A stretch of 64,000 nt of DNA from Acidobacteriota bacterium. Lineage in GTDB: Bacteria; Acidobacteriota; Blastocatellia; Pyrinomonadales; Pyrinomonadaceae. The position numbers and the translations under genes are program-made. Under the pieces are notes generated by a model. It was not told the origin of the DNA. It saw only the letters and a list, made by a program, of their open reading frames with translations, and did no database searches. Below, in pieces: positions 25,759 to 34,646 of the stretch; positions within the stretch are counted from its first letter, which is position 1; the number at the start of each line of letters is the position of its first letter. The stretch lies in the NCBI GenBank assembly GCA_016716435.1, contig JADJWI010000001.1:248001-312000 (forward strand), read 5' to 3'.

Positions 25759-26643
25759 TCAAGCGGCGGCGCCGGCTCCCAGGACATCGACGATGGCCTT
25801 CCCGATGTCGGCGGGCGACTGGACGACGCGGATGCCGGCGGCCCTGAGCGCTTTCATCTTTTCTTCGGCGGTGCCTTTTCCGCCAGAGATGATAGCACCA
25901 GCGTGGCCCATGCGGCGTCCGGGAGGTGCCGTTTGGCCGGCGATGAAGGCGACTATCGGCTTTGTGACGTTATCTTTTGCGTAGGCGGCGGCGTCCTCTT
26001 CGGCAGTTCCGCCGATCTCGCCGATCATCACGATCGCATCGGTCTCGTCGTCTTCCTGAAAGAGCCGAAGAGCGTCGGTGTGCGTTGTGCCGATTATCGG
26101 GTCGCCGCCGATGCCGATGGCGGTCGATTGGCCGAGGCCGAGGGCGGTCAATTGGCCGACTGCTTCATAAGTTAGCGTTCCCGAACGGGAAACGACGCCG
26201 ATCCGGCCTTCCTTATGTATATGGCCGGGCATAATGCCGATCTTGCACTTGCCGGGCGAAATGATTCCGGGGCAGTTCGGGCCGATCATCCGTGTCGTAC
26301 GAGTGCTCAAATACTCATTCGCCTTAACCATATCGGCGACCGGAATTCCCTCGGTGATGCAGACGACCAGCGGCAGGCCCGCATCTGCGGCTTCCATTAT
26401 CGCGTCCGCGGCAAATGGTGGCGGCACATAAATGACCGAGACGTTCGCTCCGGTTTCTTTTACGGCGTCGGCGACGGTGTTGAATACGGGAATGCCCTCG
26501 TGGGTAGTCCCGCCCTTGCCGGGCGTTACGCCGCCAACGACGTTCGTGCCGTAATCACGCATCTGCAGCGTGTGAAAGGTGCCCTCTTTACCGGTGATGC
26601 CCTGAACGATCAGGCGCGTGTTCTTATCAACTAAGACTGCCAA
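25759..26643 (-). CDS. sucD: Succinyl-CoA synthetase alpha subunit
   Basis: The 294-residue protein has the CoA-binding Rossmann domain (NTRLIVQGITGKEGTFHTLQ) and the ligase domain with the phosphorylated histidine in GRMGHAGAIISGGKGTAEEK. With the beta subunit it converts succinyl-CoA to succinate while making ATP or GTP in the TCA cycle. The start reads TTG, with AGGAG about nine bases upstream, so a TTG start is likely. No sucC is in the window, so the gene stands alone. Confidence 0.96.
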   Translation of the reverse strand: MAVLVDKNTRLIVQGITGKEGTFHTLQMRDYGTNVVGGVTPGKGGTTHEGIPVFNTVADAVKETGANVSVIYVPPPFAADAIMEAADAGLPLVVCITEGIPVADMVKANEYLSTRTTRMIGPNCPGIISPGKCKIGIMPGHIHKEGRIGVVSRSGTLTYEAVGQLTALGLGQSTAIGIGGDPIIGTTHTDALRLFQEDDETDAIVMIGEIGGTAEEDAAAYAKDNVTKPIVAFIAGQTAPPGRRMGHAGAIISGGKGTAEEKMKALRAAGIRVVQSPADIGKAIVDVLGAGAAA

Positions 26644-26688
26644 AATGCAATTCTCCTGGTTTGCGAAACAGAGTTAAAACAAAAAGGC

Positions 26689-26717
26689 AGTATAGCACGA
26701 CCGCCATTTTGTTACAC
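26689..26717 (-). promoter_or_regulatory. Likely promoter of sucD
   Basis: On the minus strand TATACT (26689-26694) matches five of six -10 bases. A weak -35 (TTGTGT or TGTGTA, spacing 18-19) lies upstream. The start site would be about 40 bases before the TTG start codon. Confidence 0.45.
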
Positions 26718-26918
26718 AAACCCTGATCACCGGCCTTGCAACGCGGAAAAGGACTTTACGGGAAACCGATCACGTATAGGTAAATGCTTTTTACAAAAAT
26801 TTAACATGGACAAACACCTAATGTTTTTGTTATCTTGTATATGAAGCGATTTTGCTTCAAATCTCCCATCCCGGTCACGCTCTCACTCAGCAAGCCAATA
26901 GTTTGAGGTATATCCGCG
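26695..26918. other. Divergent intergenic region between sucD and the 26919 gene
   Basis: The 275-nt gap (26644-26918) holds the sucD promoter and an AT-rich part (26775-26860). In that part TGGACA (26807) and TATCTT (26831) are 18 bases apart and could serve the rightward gene. The match is weak. No repeat or RNA is recognised. Confidence 0.35.
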
Positions 26919-27884
26919 ATGAACAAATTTTTCCATCCGATGAGGATCTCTGCATTCTCTCGCAAAATCGGCCTTTCTTTCGCCTGCGTTATTATTTTCG
27001 CAGTTTCCGCAATTGGTCAAACAACGACCTTTGCCCAGTTTCTCGAGCAGTTCGGAACACAGGATTTCGTTGTTGTCAACAACGGAACGAACGCGACTCT
27101 TTCTCATGTGCCGGGAGGTTCGCCGGTTTTCTTTATTTATCAGAACATTGCCGGACTGCCTCCGTCACTTCAGGGCATTCAGTTTGCACGCCTCTATGTA
27201 ACAACAACGACGACCCTGCCCGGCAGTTCGAGCGGCGGCACCGTCAACCAGCCTCTCAATCAGGTGACGATCATCGAGGTCATCCGGGACACGCCCGCAC
27301 CTCCCGGAACAGGCGGTGGCGACAGAACCAATTTGCTGACCGCAGTCTTTTCGCCAAACGTCCAAAACCCATTGATGACGGGATCTGACGGCGGAAACGC
27401 GGCGAATATCTCAGCAACCACGCCGGATCACACGGTCGTTTATGGGTCGCATTTCCTTTCGTTTGCGGCAACTACACAGCGAAATCTCGCTTTTAGCTTC
27501 TCCTCCGTTTCGCCAAGTTTTTCACTTGGAGCCGGTAGCTTTCTGCAGGGAATGACTGCGGCTGCCTCCGGAACCTTCGCTTCCAGTCCTGTACCGATCT
27601 ATGCAGTGCCTTCGTCGGCCGGTGTTTCGGTCGCGGGCAGAGTTTTAGATAGTTCGGGACGCGGCATCAGCAATGCCGAGGTCGTGCTTGTCGATCAAGA
27701 GGGAGCAAGCCACATCCTAAGAACGAGCTCGTTTGGACACTTTGAATTCGAAGGGCTTGCGGCCGGTCAATCGGTTATTGTGACGGTAAATTCTAAGCGC
27801 CATCGATTTGAGACCCGCTTCGTCGAACTCAACGACAACATCGACGGTCTCGACATCACTCCGATCGACGATGGGTCGAGATAG
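26919..27884 (+). CDS. Secreted protein with C-terminal carboxypeptidase-regulatory-like module
   Basis: The 321-residue product has a signal-type N-terminus (FSRKIGLSFACVIIFAVSAI, then GQ). A roughly 200-residue beta-rich, Gly/Ser/Thr-rich domain follows (for example GGSPVFFIYQNIAGLPPSLQ), which I do not recognise. Residues of about 238-321 form a beta-sandwich (GVSVAGRVLDSSGRGISNAE, SFGHFEFEGLAAGQSVIV, KRHRFETRFVELNDNIDGLD). Very similar C-terminal modules end the proteins at 44317 and 49247. A terminator follows. Function unknown, predicted extracytoplasmic. Confidence 0.78.
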   Translation: MNKFFHPMRISAFSRKIGLSFACVIIFAVSAIGQTTTFAQFLEQFGTQDFVVVNNGTNATLSHVPGGSPVFFIYQNIAGLPPSLQGIQFARLYVTTTTTLPGSSSGGTVNQPLNQVTIIEVIRDTPAPPGTGGGDRTNLLTAVFSPNVQNPLMTGSDGGNAANISATTPDHTVVYGSHFLSFAATTQRNLAFSFSSVSPSFSLGAGSFLQGMTAAASGTFASSPVPIYAVPSSAGVSVAGRVLDSSGRGISNAEVVLVDQEGASHILRTSSFGHFEFEGLAAGQSVIVTVNSKRHRFETRFVELNDNIDGLDITPIDDGSR

Positions 27885-27906
27885 GTGAACTCAACCATGA
27901 GGATTC

Positions 27907-27939
27907 GGAGGCTGTCTGAAAAGGCGGCCTCTTTTTTTT
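27907..27939 (+). terminator. Rho-independent terminator after the 26919 gene
   Basis: GAGGC and GCCTC flank a loop and are followed by eight T residues. It lies about 25 bases after the stop codon. Confidence 0.75.
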
Positions 27940-28021
27940 GTCGCAAATTCCCGAACCTTTTTGAACGAACTGACGTTATACATTGCGACAGACATCCGGA
28001 TCAACAGAAAAGCCCGACACG

Positions 28022-29266
28022 ATGAGGCAGCTATATTCCTTTTATTTTGACGCTTTTTGGATCGCACTGAAATCGATCCTTGAGCACAAGCTTCGGGCTT
28101 TGCTGACGCTCGTCGGCATCATTATTGGTGTGGCGGCGGTGATCGTGGTCGGGGCGTCGATCGCGGGCCTGAAGACCTACGTGATCGACCAGGTCTCGAA
28201 GGTGCTCGGTTCGAACCACTTCATGATGACGCGGATGGCGAGCATGGGCGACATGTCCGATGAAGAATATGAACGAAAGAACCGCTTGAATAAGGACGTA
28301 ACCTGGGAAGAATACGAGTATATTCGCGACAATTGCCGGCTTTGCAGCTACGTCGGGGCGCAGATGAACGCCGGCACCGATCTTCAGGTCGGCACCGTCG
28401 AGATGCCGTCGGTCCGCATCATGGGCGTTACCGACAATATGTATGAGATCGAGGACAAGACGCTGACCGCCGGCCGATTCTTTTCAAAAGAAGAGGTCGA
28501 GCGCTCGGCCCGGGTGGCCGTTATCGGGTCCGATGTTGTCGAGCGGTTCTTTGAGTTCAAGTCGCCGATAGGTGAGGAGATCCGCATCCGGGGCGTTCCC
28601 GTAACCATAATCGGCGTTGAGCAGAAGCGCGGGTCGTTCTTTGGGCAATCGCAGGACCGCCACCTTTATATACCGATCACGCTGCACAACCAGATCTTTA
28701 ACCGGACGGGCGGCATTCAGGTCCACGGAAAGACCATCGAGAAGGAGACCTTCAAGCCGGCGATCGACGAGGCGCATCTGCTGCTTAGAAATAAGAGGCA
28801 GCTTCTCGGTTCAGATGAGGACACATTCAGCGTGGTCAATGTTGATGAATTTAACTCGACAATGGACCAGGTGACCGGAGCGATCGCGGCGGTCGTTATA
28901 CCGATAACGCTGATCATTCTCGTCGTCGGGGGCATCGTCGTGATGAACATCATGCTTGTCTCGGTGACGGAGCGGACATTCGAGGTCGGCCTGAGAAAGG
29001 CGATCGGTGCGACGCGCAACCAGATAATGCTGCAGTTCCTGATCGAATCGGCCTTGCTTTGCGTTGTCGGCGGTCTGCTCGGACTGCTGCTTGCGGTCGG
29101 TGCAACCCAGCTCGTCGGCTTTCTGCTGAGCATGACAATGACGATAACCCCGTTTTATGTCGTGCTCTCGATCGCCGTCTCGAGCGGCATCGGAATTCTC
29201 GCCGGGCTTTATCCGGCATGGAAGGCGTCAAGGCTCGACCCGATCGTCGCCCTGACGAAGAACTAA
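28022..29266 (+). CDS. MacB/FtsX-type ABC transporter permease
   Basis: The 414-residue protein has an N-terminal membrane segment (LRALLTLVGIIIGVAAVIVV), a large periplasmic MacB-type core domain (about residues 50-280) and three C-terminal membrane segments with the FtsX-family signature (GGIVVMNIMLVSVTERTFEV, GLRKAIGATRNQI). Such permeases work with an ATPase in lipoprotein or toxin export and cell-division signalling. No ATPase is fused or encoded next to it. The ATG at 28022 is preferred to an in-frame TTG at 27983. The next permease gene begins four bases after the stop, indicating an operon and probably a heterodimer. Confidence 0.9.
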   Translation: MRQLYSFYFDAFWIALKSILEHKLRALLTLVGIIIGVAAVIVVGASIAGLKTYVIDQVSKVLGSNHFMMTRMASMGDMSDEEYERKNRLNKDVTWEEYEYIRDNCRLCSYVGAQMNAGTDLQVGTVEMPSVRIMGVTDNMYEIEDKTLTAGRFFSKEEVERSARVAVIGSDVVERFFEFKSPIGEEIRIRGVPVTIIGVEQKRGSFFGQSQDRHLYIPITLHNQIFNRTGGIQVHGKTIEKETFKPAIDEAHLLLRNKRQLLGSDEDTFSVVNVDEFNSTMDQVTGAIAAVVIPITLIILVVGGIVVMNIMLVSVTERTFEVGLRKAIGATRNQIMLQFLIESALLCVVGGLLGLLLAVGATQLVGFLLSMTMTITPFYVVLSIAVSSGIGILAGLYPAWKASRLDPIVALTKN

Positions 29267-29270
29267 GCGT

Positions 29271-30536
29271 ATGAGTATCTCAGCATCATTACCGGTCGAA
29301 GTTCTGAAGATGGCCTATGACAGCGTCATGGGCAACAAATTTCGCTCATTTCTGACGATACTCGGCATTGTGGTCGGCATCTTGACGGCGATAGTCGTCG
29401 CTTCGATCCTGACCGGAATGAGGAGCAACATCGTTTCGATGTTTGAGGAATACGGCACGAACAACATCTATCTTTTCCATCTTTCGACCGGCTTTGGCCC
29501 GAGCAACCGCGATGAACGGAACCGCAAGCCGCTGACCATCGACGACGCAAACGCCATTGTCGCGCAGTCCTCAACGATGCAGGATGTGGCTTCGGTAGCC
29601 GTAAACATCGGTTCGTGGGGCACGGGCTTTGACGACAACATGATCTACCGGGACAAGAATTACCGGTGGGCACTGACCGATGGCGTTACGCCGAACTATG
29701 CAGATATTGCCAACGTCAGCATGCGGAACGGCCGCTGGCTGACCGAGCTCGATAATTTCGAACGGCGAAACGTCCTCGTTGTCGGGATAAGTGCGGTCGA
29801 GGCATTATTTGACGGCGACCCCGACGAAGCCCTCGGCAAGACGATCCGAATGAACGGAATGTCTTGGGAGATCGTCGGCGTTCTGGAAAAGCGAAAGACG
29901 GGCTTTTTTGGCGAGAATGAAGAGGACCGGAAGATCTTTTTGCCGTTCCGCACGGCCCGCAAGGTCGCCCCGACGCGCGATGCCGTGCTGCACATTGCAC
30001 AGGCAAAGAACGGAATGATCAAAGAGGCGGTCGAAGAGATCGAGGGCATTCTGCGCGTAAGGCGAGACGTGAAATTCGGCGCTCCGAACGACTTTGACAT
30101 CAAGACGGCCGACGACTTTATGCGGCAGTTTGACGGCATGCTCGCCGGCATTGGTGCCGCCGCGATCGCCATCTCGATGCTCGGGCTGCTGGTCGGCGGC
30201 ATCGGCGTGATGAACATCATGCTCGTCTCGGTAACCGAACGCACGAAAGAGATCGGCATCCGCAAAGCGATCGGTGCGACGCGGTCCGCGATCGTTTTTC
30301 AGTTTCTATCTGAGGCGATGGCTCTTACGCTGCTCGGCGGCGTTATCGGCGTCGTACTTTCGCTCGCGATAAGTAATCTTTTGATGCTCCTTGTGCCCTC
30401 GATGCCGGCAACGGTCGAGCCCTGGATGATCATCACCTCGCTCACTGTCTCGGTCCTCATCGGCCTCGTCTTCGGCGTACTCCCCGCGAGAAAAGCCGCC
30501 AAACTCGACCCGATCGAAGCCCTGCGGTACGAATAA
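29271..30536 (+). CDS. MacB/FtsX-type ABC transporter permease, second of pair
   Basis: This 421-residue permease is homologous in layout to the one just upstream. It has a first membrane segment (FRSFLTILGIVVGILTAIVV), a periplasmic domain, then VGGIGVMNIMLVSVTERTKE and IGIRKAIGATRSAIVFQF, and two last membrane segments before the stop. It starts four bases after the previous stop codon and ends three bases before a convergent gene. Together the two genes resemble a heterodimeric exporter that would have to recruit an ATPase encoded elsewhere. The substrate cannot be read from the sequence. Confidence 0.9.
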   Translation: MSISASLPVEVLKMAYDSVMGNKFRSFLTILGIVVGILTAIVVASILTGMRSNIVSMFEEYGTNNIYLFHLSTGFGPSNRDERNRKPLTIDDANAIVAQSSTMQDVASVAVNIGSWGTGFDDNMIYRDKNYRWALTDGVTPNYADIANVSMRNGRWLTELDNFERRNVLVVGISAVEALFDGDPDEALGKTIRMNGMSWEIVGVLEKRKTGFFGENEEDRKIFLPFRTARKVAPTRDAVLHIAQAKNGMIKEAVEEIEGILRVRRDVKFGAPNDFDIKTADDFMRQFDGMLAGIGAAAIAISMLGLLVGGIGVMNIMLVSVTERTKEIGIRKAIGATRSAIVFQFLSEAMALTLLGGVIGVVLSLAISNLLMLLVPSMPATVEPWMIITSLTVSVLIGLVFGVLPARKAAKLDPIEALRYE

Positions 30537-30539
30537 GGA

Positions 30540-31463
30540 TCAGGGACAGGAAACGCGGGTAAATGGATAATCAATGCCGGCGGGCTTACCGTCGTTCGTG
30601 CCCTCAATGCGGGCGGTGAGTTTCTCGCCCTCGCGGCGGTAGATGATCCGTTGCGGGAAGTCGTGTTCGGGATTCTCAAATACAGCTTCGGCGGCCGAGA
30701 TCTTTACAAGCTTGAAGAATGTCTCAGCAGCGTTCTGAGAAGGCTTGGCGACGTAAAAGACATCACCGTCCTTTTCGATCAGGCGGGTGAATTCCCAATT
30801 GGCCAACTTCCCCGCTCGCACTGTCCGAGCCATCCCGAGCATTACGCCACCGACCGGCTTCGTCCACTGCTCATGTACGACCCGCTCACGGGCTGTGTCA
30901 TTTATCTCCCAGCATCCTGCGATCCACGAGACCGAGCTGACAGTGGGGGCCGCCGTGGCGGTATCGGCCGGCATCGGACTGAAGCCATCGACCTTAAACA
31001 TCCATACGTCATCTTTGCGGAGGCCTACCACGACAAACTTCCCTTTGCCGACACCTATCTGCGAGCCTTGCTTGTTGAACGTTCGGATGGTGTAAATACC
31101 GACGTCATACGCCATTGCGCTTTCGGCCTTTCGCTGGACGATCTCGAACGCGATCGTAAGCCTTGCTTCGCGCTGCCTAATTGAATCGAAAAATCGGGCA
31201 AAGTTCGCAGCGATCCCGTCAATGCCGATCTGTACGTTCTGTCCCGGGACGAGGTAGGCCGCGTCCGAGGTATAAATATCCTTGAACGCACCGGCATCGA
31301 GGTCGCGATATGCTTTGCTGAATCTCTGGTATACCTCATCGAGACCGGCGTGTTTCGGTACCCCTGCTGCCAGGGTCAACTCGTCCGTGACATTGACCTG
31401 AGCCTCAACGGCCGATGCCGTTCCGATAAAAAATAGAGCGATAAACAAAAATGCGTATCTCAT
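30540..31463 (-). CDS. Exported SnoaL/DUF4440-like protein with a C-terminal DUF6265-like domain
   Basis: The 307-residue product has a signal peptide (YAFLFIALFFIGTASAVEAQ). A SnoaL/DUF4440-type alpha+beta barrel follows (YQRFSKAYRDLDAGAFKDIY, YLVPGQNVQIGIDGIAANFA). The second domain begins VSWIAGCWEINDTARERVVH and includes EDFPQR-like text (NPEHDFPQRIIYRREGEKLT), typical of a lipocalin-like family in which a Trp-Ile-Ala-Gly-Cys-Trp start is usual. The ATG at 31463 has GAGGTG at good spacing. A longer frame to 31709 overlaps the neighbouring gene and is rejected. It is probably co-transcribed with the metallo-hydrolase gene 20 bases upstream. Enzymatic role unknown. Confidence 0.78.
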   Translation of the reverse strand: MRYAFLFIALFFIGTASAVEAQVNVTDELTLAAGVPKHAGLDEVYQRFSKAYRDLDAGAFKDIYTSDAAYLVPGQNVQIGIDGIAANFARFFDSIRQREARLTIAFEIVQRKAESAMAYDVGIYTIRTFNKQGSQIGVGKGKFVVVGLRKDDVWMFKVDGFSPMPADTATAAPTVSSVSWIAGCWEINDTARERVVHEQWTKPVGGVMLGMARTVRAGKLANWEFTRLIEKDGDVFYVAKPSQNAAETFFKLVKISAAEAVFENPEHDFPQRIIYRREGEKLTARIEGTNDGKPAGIDYPFTRVSCP

Positions 31464-31483
31464 CGAACACCTCATTTCGTCGA

Positions 31484-32887
31484 TCAACCTAACTCTGCCG
31501 TTTGCAGATAGTCGGGAACCATCACATCCCAACCAAAGCGATCGCGGATGTGCTCGGCCATCGCTTCGGCGGCCTCGGGTTCGCCGTGGGTCGTGAAGAT
31601 CTTTTTCGGCCGGTTTGGCAAACCTTCGAGCCACTGGAGCACGGCCTTCCAGTCGGCGTGGGCTGAAAAGCCTTCGACCTTCTCGACGCGGCAATTTACC
31701 GGGACCCATTGCTTCATTATCTTGACCTCGCGTTCGCCGTCCTGAATGCGGCGGCCGGTCGTCCCGGCTGCCTGAAAGCCGACGAATACTACGGTCGCGT
31801 TCTCGTCGGGAAGCATTCTGATCGCGTGGTGAAGAATTCGCCCGCCGGTCATCATCCCGGAGGCCGAAACGATTATCCGCGCGCCTTTCATATTGTTTAC
31901 CTTCTTCGATTCGTCGCGTGAGGAGGCGGTCGTCATCGAAGCGGTTCGGAGCGGATGCCGTTTTGTATTGAGGATCGATGCGTATTCTTCGTCGTGCTCT
32001 TCGGTCCAGCGGGCGTAGACCTGAGTTGCCTGGGCGGCCATCGGCGAATCGACAACGACCGGGAGGATCGGGATACGCTTTTCGTCTTCGAGCTCGCGGA
32101 TCAGGTAAAGCACCTCCTGCGTTCGTCCAACGGCGAAGGCCGGGATCAGGATCGGCCCGCCGCGTTCGGCGGCTTCATTTATGATCCGCGCCATCTGCGT
32201 TGCGGAATCAACATCGCCGTGCAAACGGTTTCCGTAGGTCGATTCGACCATCAGGTAATCGCAGGCCGGCGGCGGAGCGGGGTCTTTCACGATCGGCTGA
32301 TCGTAGTGGCCAAGATCGCCGGAGAAAAGAAAGCGGAGCGGCCCGCCGCCCTCGCCCGCACCATCTATCTCAAGAAGCACGAGGCTCGCTCCCATGATGT
32401 GCCCAGCGACGAGAAAGCTTGCCCTGATGCCGGGTGCGACCTCGACGGGGACACCGTCGTTTGCGACGGTATTGAGAAGCTTCAAGGTATCGCGTGCGTC
32501 GTTCTCGTCATAGAGTGGAAGTGCCGGCGTGTGCGTCGTCAGCTTGTGGCGGTTGCGGTAATCGGCTTCCTCTTCCTGAAGCCTGGCCGAATCGGGAAGC
32601 AAGATCTTCAGTAGATCGCCGGTTCCCTTTGATGTGTAGATCGGTTTGTCGTAGCCGAGCCGGACGACCCGCGGCAGATAGCCGGTGTGGTCGATGTGGG
32701 CGTGGGTAATGATGACAGCGTCCAGCGATTCGGGCTCGAAAGGCGGCGGCTGCCAGTTACGCTCGCGGAGTTCTTTGAAGCCCTGAAAGAGCCCGCAATC
32801 AACGAGCACTTTCTTGCCGTCGTGCTCAATTAAGTACTTGGAACCGGTGACCGTGCCGACGCCGCCGTAGAAGCTTATCTTTGCCAT
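31484..32887 (-). CDS. Beta-CASP family metallo-beta-lactamase-fold hydrolase
   Basis: The 467-residue protein has the metallo-beta-lactamase motif His62-x-His64-x-Asp66-His67 (THAHIDHTGYLP). A beta-CASP domain follows (GPILIPAFAVGRTQEVLYLI, VDSPMAAQATQVYARW, ARIIVSASGMMTGGRILHHA) and then the RMMBL tail (GFSAHADWKAVLQWLEGLPN, FTTHGEPEAAEAM). The architecture is that of the YSH1/CPSF-73-like bacterial enzymes, which are RNA or nucleic-acid hydrolases. It acts in the cytoplasm; the substrate is unknown. The exported SnoaL-like gene follows by 20 bases. Confidence 0.93.
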   Translation of the reverse strand: MAKISFYGGVGTVTGSKYLIEHDGKKVLVDCGLFQGFKELRERNWQPPPFEPESLDAVIITHAHIDHTGYLPRVVRLGYDKPIYTSKGTGDLLKILLPDSARLQEEEADYRNRHKLTTHTPALPLYDENDARDTLKLLNTVANDGVPVEVAPGIRASFLVAGHIMGASLVLLEIDGAGEGGGPLRFLFSGDLGHYDQPIVKDPAPPPACDYLMVESTYGNRLHGDVDSATQMARIINEAAERGGPILIPAFAVGRTQEVLYLIRELEDEKRIPILPVVVDSPMAAQATQVYARWTEEHDEEYASILNTKRHPLRTASMTTASSRDESKKVNNMKGARIIVSASGMMTGGRILHHAIRMLPDENATVVFVGFQAAGTTGRRIQDGEREVKIMKQWVPVNCRVEKVEGFSAHADWKAVLQWLEGLPNRPKKIFTTHGEPEAAEAMAEHIRDRFGWDVMVPDYLQTAELG

Positions 32888-32942
32888 CGGCTAAAAATGT
32901 AGCACAGGTTTTGCCGATCGGCCGCGCACGATCGCGGCCGGG

Positions 32943-33752
32943 CTAGTTCAAATAATCTCGATCAACAGTGAAGATCGTTCCCGTGTCGCCGGTCTTTTCC
33001 TGAAGCCTACGCTGCCGTGCGGCCCTAAGCAGATGTTCGGCCGAGTCGCCGTCCGTCCCGAACGTCGCCGCACCGAAGTTGAGCCAGACCTTGATCTCCT
33101 CATCCTCTGAGGCCTCGAACGGCATCGGCAATAGCGCATCTTTGATACGCGACGCGATCTCCGCGGCGACCACGGCATTTGCGGTCGGCAGCACGATATT
33201 GAATTCGTCTGAGCCCGACCGCGTCACGAGATCCATCTGCCGAAGCTGCGACTGAATGATATCGGCAACGAACTGAACAAGCCGGTCTCCGGTCGCATGG
33301 CCGAAATTTTTGCAGATCTCCTCGAAGTCCCTTATGTCGATCGAGAGGACCGACAGCGGACGCTCGTCTTTCATCCGGGCAGATTCGGCCACCTGATTTT
33401 CAAGCACGACGAAGAATGCTCGTTCGTTTGGAAGGCTCGTCTGCGGATCGGAAAACGCTGAAGAAAGCGAACCGCCGATGTCGTCGTCATCGAAAACGCA
33501 CGTTGCGACCGTGACCTCATCCGGCTCGGCCAAACCAGTGGCCACGCCGCGGCGGCGCAGTGCGGCGAACCAGCCGACGGCGTAAATTGCCGAGAGCCCG
33601 ACCAGGATCGCCGTCTTGAGAAACATCGAAAGGCCGGAGACCGCGATGACAAATGTGATCGCCGGGGCGACCAACCCGAAGAGCAGCAGAGCGAACTGTG
33701 CCCGGTCTAATTCGGTTGCGGATGAGTTGTTGGGCTTGGTTCCTGTGGACAT
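32943..33752 (-). CDS. GGDEF-domain protein with degenerate active-site motif
   Basis: The product (about 269 residues) has two N-terminal membrane segments (FALLLFGLVAPAITFVIAVS, TAILVGLSAIYAVGWFAALR) and a C-terminal GGDEF domain (LSVLSIDIRDFEEICKNFGH, RQMDLVTRSGSDEFNIVLP). The catalytic signature reads GSDEF instead of GGDEF. The RxxD inhibitory site (RQMD) is kept at the proper distance. Active diguanylate cyclases usually have GG(D/E)EF, so activity is uncertain and the protein may be a c-di-GMP sensor. The ATG at 33752 is chosen. A TTG 14 codons upstream is possible. Confidence 0.85.
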   Translation of the reverse strand: MSTGTKPNNSSATELDRAQFALLLFGLVAPAITFVIAVSGLSMFLKTAILVGLSAIYAVGWFAALRRRGVATGLAEPDEVTVATCVFDDDDIGGSLSSAFSDPQTSLPNERAFFVVLENQVAESARMKDERPLSVLSIDIRDFEEICKNFGHATGDRLVQFVADIIQSQLRQMDLVTRSGSDEFNIVLPTANAVVAAEIASRIKDALLPMPFEASEDEEIKVWLNFGAATFGTDGDSAEHLLRAARQRRLQEKTGDTGTIFTVDRDYLN

Positions 33753-33943
33753 TTTCCAATTGACCGACGCGGCAAAAAAGATGGGGTGGAGCAAGCGGTG
33801 GGTCGCCCAACTCAGAGCTTACGCGAGACCGCATCGCGCGTCAATGGTCTGAGCAACCGGCAAAGCCGCAAGATCGGGGATTTTACCGCAGTTTTTGGCC
33901 TAAAAAAATATTTCAAAAAACGTGCTTTTGGGGGCTTTGGGGG
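33753..33943. other. Gene-free region before the first Asn-rich lipoprotein gene
   Basis: This part of the 326-nt gap holds no gene. An A-rich tract at 33900-33920 lies directly upstream of the next promoter and could act as an UP element. Nothing else is recognised. Confidence 0.35.
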
Positions 33944-33972
33944 TTGACTATGGGCTAACGTATTCCTATAGT
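33944..33972 (+). promoter_or_regulatory. Promoter of the first Asn-rich lipoprotein gene
   Basis: TTGACT (33944-33949), a 17-nt spacer and TATAGT (33967-33972), followed by GACGTTTG at the expected start. The promoter at 34507 has the same GGGTTGACTA start, the same spacing and the same GACGTTTG after the -10, so the two are clearly related. Confidence 0.75.
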
Positions 33973-34078
33973 GACGTTTGCCGTGAAATTGATCGTTTCA
34001 GGGCAAACTGCTACGGCAGGAACTTAGTTTAGAAACAGGATAGATAATCTCTTTAGAAGACAGGAGATCTTGCAAGAT

Positions 34079-34363
34079 ATGAAGAAGGTTTTTGCTCTTT
34101 CAACCGTAATCGCACTTGGCGCAATTGGTATGGCTTGTGGTGATGCTGCCCCGGCAAACAACACCGCGACCAACGCAAACGCAAATCGCGCTAACACGAA
34201 CATGACTTCGAACACGACGTCAAACACCACCAGCTCGAACACGACGTCGAACTCGACTTCGAACACCACTTCGAACACGACCTCGAACTCGACTTCGAAC
34301 ACTTCGGCAAACAGCACGGCAAATGCAAACAAGCCGGCCAACGCCAATACGAACGCGAAGTAA
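34079..34363 (+). CDS. Small Asn/Thr/Ser-rich probable lipoprotein (paralogue 1)
   Basis: The 94-residue protein reads MKKVFALSTVIALGAIGMAC and then a mature part almost entirely of Asn, Thr, Ser and Ala. It contains many NTTS/NSTS four-residue repeats and ends in Lys. The GMAC sequence resembles a lipobox although Gly at -3 is unusual. AGGAG lies 12 bases before the ATG. The mature chain is probably an unfolded linker-like surface or periplasmic protein. It is followed by a terminator and by a second gene with the same promoter type and the same signal peptide pattern. Function unknown. Confidence 0.7.
   Translation: MKKVFALSTVIALGAIGMACGDAAPANNTATNANANRANTNMTSNTTSNTTSSNTTSNSTSNTTSNTTSNSTSNTSANSTANANKPANANTNAK
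34201..34310 (+). repeat. 12-bp coding tandem repeat in the Asn-rich lipoprotein gene
   Basis: Repeated TCGAACACGACG / TCGAACTCGACT-type 12-mers encode SNTT/SNST units. The repeat lies in frame, so copy-number change would alter protein length without frameshift. Confidence 0.7.
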
Positions 34364-34387
34364 GTTTTCCTTACCGGAAGACCTTGA

Positions 34388-34427
34388 AGCACCGAACGGG
34401 TGATCCCGCTCGGTGCTTTTCATTTTG
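34388..34427 (+). terminator. Rho-independent terminator
   Basis: AGCACCGA and TCGGTGCT form an eight-pair stem followed by TTTTCATTTT. It lies 25 bases after the stop codon. Confidence 0.85.
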
Positions 34428-34506
34428 GGTGGCCTTTAGCTCCCCGAGGACGGCACTTTCGTTACAGACGGGCGTTGGTCAAATAGCGAATTTCGCGTTT
34501 TTCGGG

Positions 34507-34535
34507 TTGACTAACGGGGCATTGATTACTATATT
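34507..34535 (+). promoter_or_regulatory. Promoter of the second Asn-rich lipoprotein gene
   Basis: TTGACT (34507-34512), a 17-nt spacer and TATATT (34530-34535), then GACGTTTG. The transcript would have a 5' leader of about 105 nt with a TCCGGAC/GTCCGG hairpin. Confidence 0.75.
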
Positions 34536-34646
34536 GACGTTTGTTCCATAATACTGCTTGTTATTGGAACGTCTCCGGACGTTTTATTGTCCGGCGAAAA
34601 TATAGGTTAAATTTAATCTTTGAAGAAGACAGGAGAAGAATTTCAA

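Noticed and set aside
31464..31709. Extended N-terminus of the SnoaL-like protein
   Set aside because: The extension overlaps the end of the metallo-hydrolase gene and precedes a good signal peptide with its own ribosome site.
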